Positions 58,362 through 64,000 of a stretch of 64,000 nucleotides of DNA are shown in pieces. The translations under genes were made by a program, and so were the position numbers. The notes under the pieces were generated by a model. It did not search any database, was not told the origin of the DNA, and was given only the letters and a program-made list of their open reading frames with translations. The stretch comes from Dama dama (taxonomy: Eukaryota > Chordata > Mammalia > Artiodactyla > Cervidae): contig NC_083710.1 of the NCBI RefSeq assembly GCF_033118175.1, positions 43,183,501 through 43,247,500 of the forward strand. Reading direction: 5' to 3'. Positions within the stretch are counted from its first letter, which is position 1. Each line of letters opens with the position of its first letter.

Positions 58362-59719
58362 TTGCTATTCAATTGCTCAGTCATGTCAGACTCTTTGCAA
58401 CTCCATCGACTGCAGCACACAAGGCTTCCCTGTCCTTCATCATTACCAGGACCTTGCTCAAACTCAAGTCCATTGAATTAGTGATGCCACCCAACCGTCT
58501 CATCCTTGTTGTCCCCTTCTCCTGCCTTCAATCATTCCCAGATCCAGGTCTTTTCTAATGAGTAGGCTCTTCGCATCAGGTGGCTAAAGTATTGGAGCTT
58601 CAGTTTCAAGATTCAGCCCTTCTAATGAATATTCAGGATTGATTTCCTTTAGGATTAACTGGTTTGATCTCCTTGCCATTCAAGGGACTGTCAAGCATAT
58701 TATCCAACACCACAGTTGAAAAGCATCAGTTCTTTGGTGCTTAGCTTTTTTATAGTCCAACTCTCACATCCATACATGACTACCAGAAAAACCATAGCTT
58801 TGACTAGATGGACCTTTGTTGGCAAAGTATATGTCTCTGATTTTATAACATGCTGTCTAGGTTTGGCATAGCTTTTCTTCCAAGGAGCAAGAGTATTTTA
58901 ATTTCATGGTTGCAGTCACCATCTGCAGTGATTTTGGAGCCCCCCAAAATAAAATCTCTCACTGTTTCCATTATTTCCCCTTCTATTTGCCATGAAGTGA
59001 TGGGATTGGATTCTATGATGGTTTTTTGAATACTGAATTTTAAGCCAGCTTTTTCACTCTCCTCTTTCCCTTTCATCAAGAGGCTCTTTAGTCCTTTTTT
59101 GCTTTCTGCCATGAGGGTGGTGTCATCTCCATGTCTGAGGTTATTGATATTTCTCCAGGCAACCTTGATTCCAGCTTGTGCTTCATTCACCCCCACATTT
59201 TGCATGATGTACTCTGCATATAACTTAAATAAACAGGGTGACAGCATACAGCTTTGATGTACTCCTTTCCTGATTTGGAACCAGTCTGTTGTTCCATGTC
59301 CGGTTTTAACTGTTGCTTCTCGACCTGCATACAGGTTTAACAGGAGGCAGATAAGGTGGTCTGGTATTCCTATCTCCTGAAGAATTTTCCACAGTTTGTT
59401 GTGATCCACAGGGTCAAAAGCTTTAGTATAGTCAATGAAGCAGATGTTTTTCTGGAATTCTTTTGCTTTTTCTATGATACAGTGGATGTTGGCAATTTGA
59501 TCTCTGCCTTTTCTAAATCCAGCTTGAACTCCTGGAATTTCTCGGTTCACATACTTTTGAAGCTTGGCTTGGAGAATTTTAAGAACCTCTTTGCTAGCAT
59601 GTGAAATGAGTGCAATGGTGAGTTAGCTTGAACATTCTTTGGCATTGCCTTTCTTTGGGATTGGAACAAAACTGATCTTTTCCAGTCCTGTGGCCACTGC
59701 TGAGTTTTCCATATTTGCT
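58362..59719 (-). mobile_element. BovB, 5'-truncated, minus strand
   Basis: From the 3' end (TTGCTCAGTCATGTCAGACTC, 58373) to just upstream of the reverse transcriptase (CTGAGTTTTCCATATTTGCTG). GGATTAATTG (58352-58361) and GGATCAATGG (59720-59729) may be the target duplication with two mismatches. It is truncated within about 45 consensus bases of the plus-strand copy at 53580. Confidence 0.94.
58843..59550 (-). pseudogene. BovB reverse transcriptase fragment, 235 codons open
   Basis: The longest open frame in the window. The frame opens at a GTG codon, so its left limit is not a true start. QAGFRKGRDQ lies at residues 9-18, palm motif A IDYTKAFDPVDH at 39-50, motif B as HQSCMLSPCLF (glycine of the usual QGC replaced by serine) at 98-108, and the catalytic box reads HGDD at 140-143 (59122-59133) in place of YADD. 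The tail keeps KITADGDCNHEIK. Both motif changes predict an inactive enzyme although the frame is open. Confidence 0.93.
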
Positions 59720-59884
59720 GGATCAATGGATCATACTAATTTTCTTCAAATTCTCAGAACAACCGAATGAAAACATCTTAAAGTCCTGTCCTACTTTGCA
59801 TTTTTACACTTATCATAGAATAAATTACTACAACAAATACTACAAATAACACTACTACAACCACAAATAAATTAGGCAACTTAA

Positions 59885-60110
59885 TGGGGCTTCCCAGGTG
59901 GCTCAGTGGGTAAAGAACCCACCTGCCAACACAGGAGACATAAGAGACAAGGGTTTGATCCCTGGGTGGGAAAGATTCCCTGGAGGAGGGCATGGTCACC
60001 CATGCCAGCATTCATGTCTGGAGAATCCCATGCACAGAGAAGTCTGATGAGCTACAGGCAATGGGGTCACAAAGTGTCAGACAGGACACAACTGAAGCAT
60101 GCATGTACAC
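59885..60110 (+). mobile_element. Bov-tA SINE with target duplication, inside the MaLR LTR
   Basis: GGGGCTTCCCAGGTGGCTCAG-type head to GAAGCATGCATGTACAC. AGGCAACTTAA (59874-59884) and AGGCAGCTTAA (60111-60121) are the target duplication with one mismatch. Confidence 0.95.
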
Positions 60111-60404
60111 AGGCAGCTTAACATTAGAAAATTATTTTGGAGACTTAATTATTTTAGAAATTGCAAAGTATAAGCTCAAGGTACTAGCTTGTTCAGTTTC
60201 TGGTGGAATTTTTACCTCTGGTTTGCATATGGCCTCCTTCTCCTTCTCCTTGTATCTGTCATACAGCCTTTCCATAGTTCATGGCAGAAAGAGGGAGAGT
60301 AAGCTACGGTCTTTCTTCCTCTTCTTACAAAGGCACTAATCCTATTGGATCAGGGCCCTACACTTGTAACCTCATTCAGCCTCAATTCCTTCCATAAAAG
60401 CCCT

Positions 60405-60637
60405 GCTGCTGCTGCTTCTGTTGCTAAGTCGCTTTAGTCATGTCTGACTATTTGTGATGCTATGGGCTGTAGCCTGCCAGGCTCCTCTGTCCATGGGATT
60501 TTTCCAGGCAAAACTACTGAAGTGGGTTGTCTTGCCCTCCTCCAGAGGATCTTCCTGACCCAGGGGTTGAAACCGCATCTTTTATGTCTCCTGCATTGGC
60601 AAGTAGTTTCTTTACCAATAGCATTTTCTGGAAAGCC
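60405..60637 (-). mobile_element. Bov-tA SINE with target duplication, inside the MaLR LTR
   Basis: Minus strand: (GCT)n tail, AAGTCGCTTTAGTCATGTC, the body, and the head TTCTGGAAAGCCC at the right. CCATAAAAGCCCT (60392-60404) and CCATAAAGGCCCT (60638-60650) are the target duplication with one mismatch. Orientation is opposite to the SINE 300 bases to the left. Confidence 0.95.
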
Positions 60638-60723
60638 CCATAAAGGCCCTATGTCCAAATAAAATCATATTGAAGATTAGGACAAAATATGAATTTTGAA
60701 GGGACACAGTCCATCAACAATCC

Positions 60724-61294
60724 TTAATCATGGGCAAATGGTAGCTATGTGTATGGCTGATATAATGGTAATAATGATGATGACTGCTGCTCACCTAACA
60801 AAAAAGAGACCTTCTCCTGGAAAGTTTCACTCAGCTATGGACTTGGTGGACAGAAAGTAATAAATATTCCTTTCCCTCTCAGTCTGTTGAAATAGACACT
60901 GCCAATCATCGTCCCTTAATCTTAATTACTATATTCATTTTCTGCTTAACTCCAGTTAATTTGGTATTTGATCACCAAATTACTAGTGGGGAGGGAAAAG
61001 GAGAAAGCGTGAATAGGAAAGATCACTATAGATAATATTTTATTTTACTCTCTTGATCACTGTGACTGAGAAGTAACTTCTCTCAGGCTGGAGTCAACTC
61101 TCCTTTCCAAAACATGGCAACATTGTTACCAACAATGTCCTATTCCTAATTGTGTAAACAAATGTTCTGTACTGCTTGTTTCTAACCTTTATTTACTTTT
61201 CTAACAGTTTTAAATAAAGATCCTTTGGTAACCTGCATGCATACAAGAATTTCATTTTCTTTTAAGCAGTAAGTCACAGCAGCTAAGAGGGTTA
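60724..61294. other. Unique sequence
   Basis: Contains a perfect 8-bp inverted repeat at 61120-61138 whose arms are SOX-type words. No repeat family recognised. Confidence 0.4.
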
Positions 61295-61411
61295 CCATAT
61301 ATCACCTCTAGAAGGACTACCTGGGAGACATGTTAAAAATGCAGATTACTGAACTTCATTGCAGAGCTCTTTTATCAGACTACCTGGAGGTGAGATCCAT
61401 GAATGTATATT
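61295..61411 (+). mobile_element. MER5-like hAT-Charlie fragment
   Basis: ACCTGGGAGACATGTTAAAAA, GCAGATTACTGAAC, ATCAGACTACCTGGAGGTGAG and CATGAATGTATATT match the MER5 series; the right end is lost where an A20 run (61412-61431) begins. Confidence 0.65.
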
Positions 61412-61431
61412 AAAAAAAAAAAAAAAAAAAA

Positions 61432-61625
61432 TGAAGCATGGTACTCAAAGCTGGTGCTCTGAGACAACCCAAAGGGATGGGATGGAGAGGGAGACAGGAG
61501 CGGGGTTCAGGATGGTGAAACATGTGTAGACCCATGGTTGATGCATGTCAATATATGGCAATAACTGCCACAATATTGTAATTAGCCTCCAATTAAAATG
61601 AATTAATTTAAAAAAGAAACCAAAA
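61432..61625 (+). mobile_element. L1 3' end fragment
   Basis: GACAACCCAAAGGGATGGGA, GGTTCAGGATGGTGAAACA, TTGATGCATGTCAATATATGG and ATTAGCCTCCAATTAAAATG are the end of a ruminant L1. The A-rich tail continues to about 61650. The A20 run lies on its 5' side, so a target duplication cannot be resolved. Confidence 0.88.
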
Positions 61626-62716
61626 AATTATAAAATAAAAAAAGTCCTTAAGGGATTTTTATTTGTAGTAAAATTAGGGAGACATAGCAATCATGGAAGA
61701 AGAGAGAGAGAGTAGAAGATGGAAAGGGATGAGGAAGGTACAGACTGTTTTCAACAGCTTAATTGTTTCATTATTAATGCTAAGTATCAAAGAACACGTC
61801 TATTATTTGTGAATTTTAATCCGAGACAAGAATATAAATGAAAATTTGTAGAATTATCTTATTTAGGGCGGTAAAGAGGTGAGAAAAACTGGTCAGAAGC
61901 AACAGAGTTTATGTAAAAAAGTTTACTAGTCAAAATCTGAGACTTGTAGTGGTAAAAAGAGATACTACTTAAATAGGAAGATGTCCTGGCACTAGAAGGT
62001 CTGTCTGTGAAAAGGATGTTAGAAAGACTAGAAGTCCTGCTCTCCTTCCTTACTTTCAACTACTTTGTTCTTCTTAAACATCTGATCTCTGTCTGTTTCC
62101 TTCTCTTCAAACTCCCCAAGACCAAAGTTCTGAAGTTCTTTCTAACTTTCTCAGACCTCTAACAATGCTTTTGATGTAGGGGAATCTGCATACTTGCTAT
62201 TTATTAAGTAAATCTGAGTCCCTAACCTACCTGTACTGTATATAGTCCATTAATTGCATTTTCCAGGGAACCATTGTTATAGAAGGTGGTTGCAAAAATC
62301 CTATTGTTATTTTATTTTATTTATTTGGCTAGTCCAGTTTCACTATGGGATAAAAGGGCTTGGATGGGCTATCCTACCACATAATCCACTATATTTAAAC
62401 ACTGTACTTCTGAATGACTCACAAATGAATGCTGGGAATATGACTCACCCATGAATCATTTTGAATTGGAAAACATAGACAGAAAAATATAAAATTACTT
62501 AGAGAAAAATATGGCTACACAAAGTATGCAAAGAGGGAAGTATCATTTTACATTTCAATAGCATGTTCAAAGGTAAGAAGTAAAGCCTTGTACTTGAGAC
62601 ACAAAGATCAAAAGAAACACTAAAATATAACATGCTATTCTTTTACCACTAATGTTGCTCTATTATGAAAAATTGAATATCGTCTTGCTTATAATGAGAA
62701 GAACAACATATGGTTA
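61626..62716. other. Unique AT-rich sequence
   Basis: GA-rich patch 61698-61715. Frames at 61859-62059 (minus) and 62254-62454 (plus) show no domain. Confidence 0.45.
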
Positions 62717-62900
62717 ATAGCTTCTAGTCTCTGGAATCAAACAGGCTGGTTTGAATCCTGGCTAGTCAGCTACTAGCTGTGTGATTTGACCTCATTTCTT
62801 TAGTAGTATAGTCATAATTGTTAAATGAACGTGAAATGCTTTGTATAATGCATGACCTTACATTTACTCAATTAAAATGATTATCACTAATCTCTGTACT
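62717..62900 (+). mobile_element. MIR SINE
   Basis: TCTCTGGAATCAAACAGGCTG, TTTGAATCCTGGCTAGTCAG, TACTAGCTGTGTGATTTGACC and TGTATAATGCATGACC follow the MIR order, with the core partly deleted. Confidence 0.8.
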
Positions 62901-62959
62901 ACTGCTATCATAGTACAAGTATAAAAACTTTTCAAAAATGCAGATTAATTTATTGATGC

Positions 62960-63612
62960 AATCAGTCCTCATCATTCATGGATTTCATATTCATCAATTT
63001 TCCTGTTTGCTAAAATGTGTTTCTAAATTGTCCTCAAGTCAATAATCACAAATCTTTTGTGGTCTTTCATGGACATGCTCAGAGCTTAAAAAAATTGGGT
63101 TTCCCAGTGCACATGTTTCTGGGGAGGTTGAATAGGGTAACACTCTGTCTTCCTGATTCAGCTTACACATTGCAAACAAGCATCCTTTGCAGTCTATTTA
63201 GCATAATGATCTTTTTTTTTTTGCATCTTTGTGCTTTTTGTTAGTAGTTTTGCTGTTTAAAATGGACCCCGCATAGAATGCTGAAGTACTGTCTAGTGAT
63301 GATCCCAAGCATAGAAAGACTGTGATGTGTCTTACAGAGAAAATGTATTATAGATAAGCTTTGTTCAGGCCTGAGTTTTTTTCTGGCTGTAAATTCAATG
63401 TTAATGAATCAACAATATGTATTAAATAAGGTTCTTTAAACAGAAACATACATAAAACAAAGTTATGTATCGATACATTAAAATGTGTGGTCAGAGGCTC
63501 CCAGGGACCTAGGAAATCCTGTATTTCCCCTAGAAGCAATGGTTCCGTATTCACAAATTCAGTGTTCGAGGCAATTTTAGAGAACATAACTGCTATCAAT
63601 AATGAAAACCCA
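62960..63612 (+). mobile_element. Tigger-family (pogo-like) DNA transposon, decayed
   Basis: Left end CAGTCCTCATCATTCATGG, right end GAACATAACTGCTATCAATAATGA, whose complement roughly mirrors the left end, as for a terminal inverted repeat. Near 63262 a start codon is followed by a damaged reading of the N-terminal DNA-binding part of a pogo-type transposase (NAEVLSSDDPKHRKTVMCLT, then a stop, then KFNVNESTICIK). Stops occur after four codons and later. Far shorter than an autonomous Tigger and so an internally deleted copy. The 115-codon minus frame at 63348-63695 is antisense to it. Confidence 0.8.
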
Positions 63613-64000
63613 AATTTATTCCTTTCTAAATGAAAATATAAAGTTTGAAAATTTAGGAAACTAAATTCTTCTTTCTTGTACTTTATAGGTGACAAAGTAT
63701 AAAAGGAGTAACAGTAGGTTTGGATTCATGCCTCTAATACTAATGGAAAGATGACTAGTCTGTGCCCTGGGATCATGTCCTTTTGATTCTATTTTATTGT
63801 GCAATAGTGAGGACTTGGTCCATAATAGAAAAGTCATTCCTTTCATTCACCAAAAAATGATACCATGTAATAAGATGGGAAATCATTTCTAACGTACAGA
63901 CTTTTGCCTTACAACTAGGATGTCAGAAATGAATAATGGATCAGGGATCACTGTGTTGTAACTATGTCTTGATTGATTGTTTTCCTAATATGGGCTGAGT
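63613..64000. other. Unique sequence
   Basis: No recognised element to the window end. Confidence 0.45.

Larger units (their letters stand above)
59815..60723 (-). mobile_element. MaLR LTR (MLT1/MST type) broken by two SINEs
   Basis: Reverse-oriented MaLR LTR wording: AAATTACTACAACAAATAC at the left; AGCTCAAGGTACTAGC and TTCATGGCAGAAAGAGGGAG in the middle; AAAGGCACTAATCCTATTGG, GATCAGGGCCCTACACTTG and AACCTCATTCAGCC; then, beyond the second SINE, TATGTCCAAATAAAATCATA and GAATTTTGAAGGGACACAG. Known as an old LTR of the ERVL-MaLR group. No coding part is present. Confidence 0.82.

Noticed and set aside
63348..63695. 115-codon minus-strand frame as a gene
   Set aside because: It is antisense to a Tigger transposon whose own reading on the plus strand is recognisable.
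1..64000. CRISPR arrays, bacterial operons, phage or plasmid features
   Set aside because: The sequence is plainly mammalian; its repeats are retroelements and simple repeats with no regular spacer pattern.

Overview
The window is intergenic or intronic DNA from a pecoran ruminant, most likely a bovid. The evidence is the repeat content: many BovB non-LTR retrotransposons, tRNA-derived Bov-tA SINEs, one dimeric BOV-A2 SINE and ruminant-type L1 3' ends, set in AT-rich sequence that also carries old mammalian repeats (MIR, L2, MER1, MER5, MaLR LTRs and a Tigger). I found no exon of a cellular protein gene, no processed pseudogene of a recognisable gene and no structural RNA gene. The longer open frames are pieces of decayed BovB reverse transcriptase or lie antisense to repeats.

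Layout. 1-9 kb: unique sequence with scattered Bov-tA SINEs, a MER1B with an 8-bp target duplication, a MIR and a MER5. 9-13.7 kb: a nearly full-length but dead BovB, then a three-layer nest (MIR split by an L1, which is split by a BovB). 13.7-20 kb: mostly unique. 20.4-22.9 kb: a minus-strand BovB carrying a later L1 insertion. 23-31 kb: L1, SINE, BovB and L2 fragments. 32-40 kb: the most repeat-poor part, with two stretches that look like conserved noncoding elements. 40.2-41.8 kb: an L1 split by a BovB. 43-51 kb: SINEs, including the youngest-looking one (BOV-A2). 49-55 kb: three BovB copies in the same orientation. 56.8-57.4 kb: a solo LTR with a 32-bp tandem repeat running into its TATA box. 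58-61 kb: a minus-strand BovB, then a MaLR LTR broken by two SINEs of opposite orientation. 62.9-63.6 kb: a Tigger DNA transposon.

By my own coordinates BovB makes up about 12.9 kb, roughly a fifth of the window. Many insertions keep legible target-site duplications, so the relative order of events can be read. There is no set of genes working together here, and I did not find a new gene system. The points most worth checking are the repeat-expanded solo LTR promoter, the nested insertions (one with a possible 3' transduction), a 46-bp L1 insertion with a 22/23-bp target duplication, several small hairpin-forming rearrangements, and five unique stretches that could be regulatory. Repeat names come from recognition of consensus features, not from a database search. 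Boundaries without a target duplication are good to perhaps 10-30 bases.
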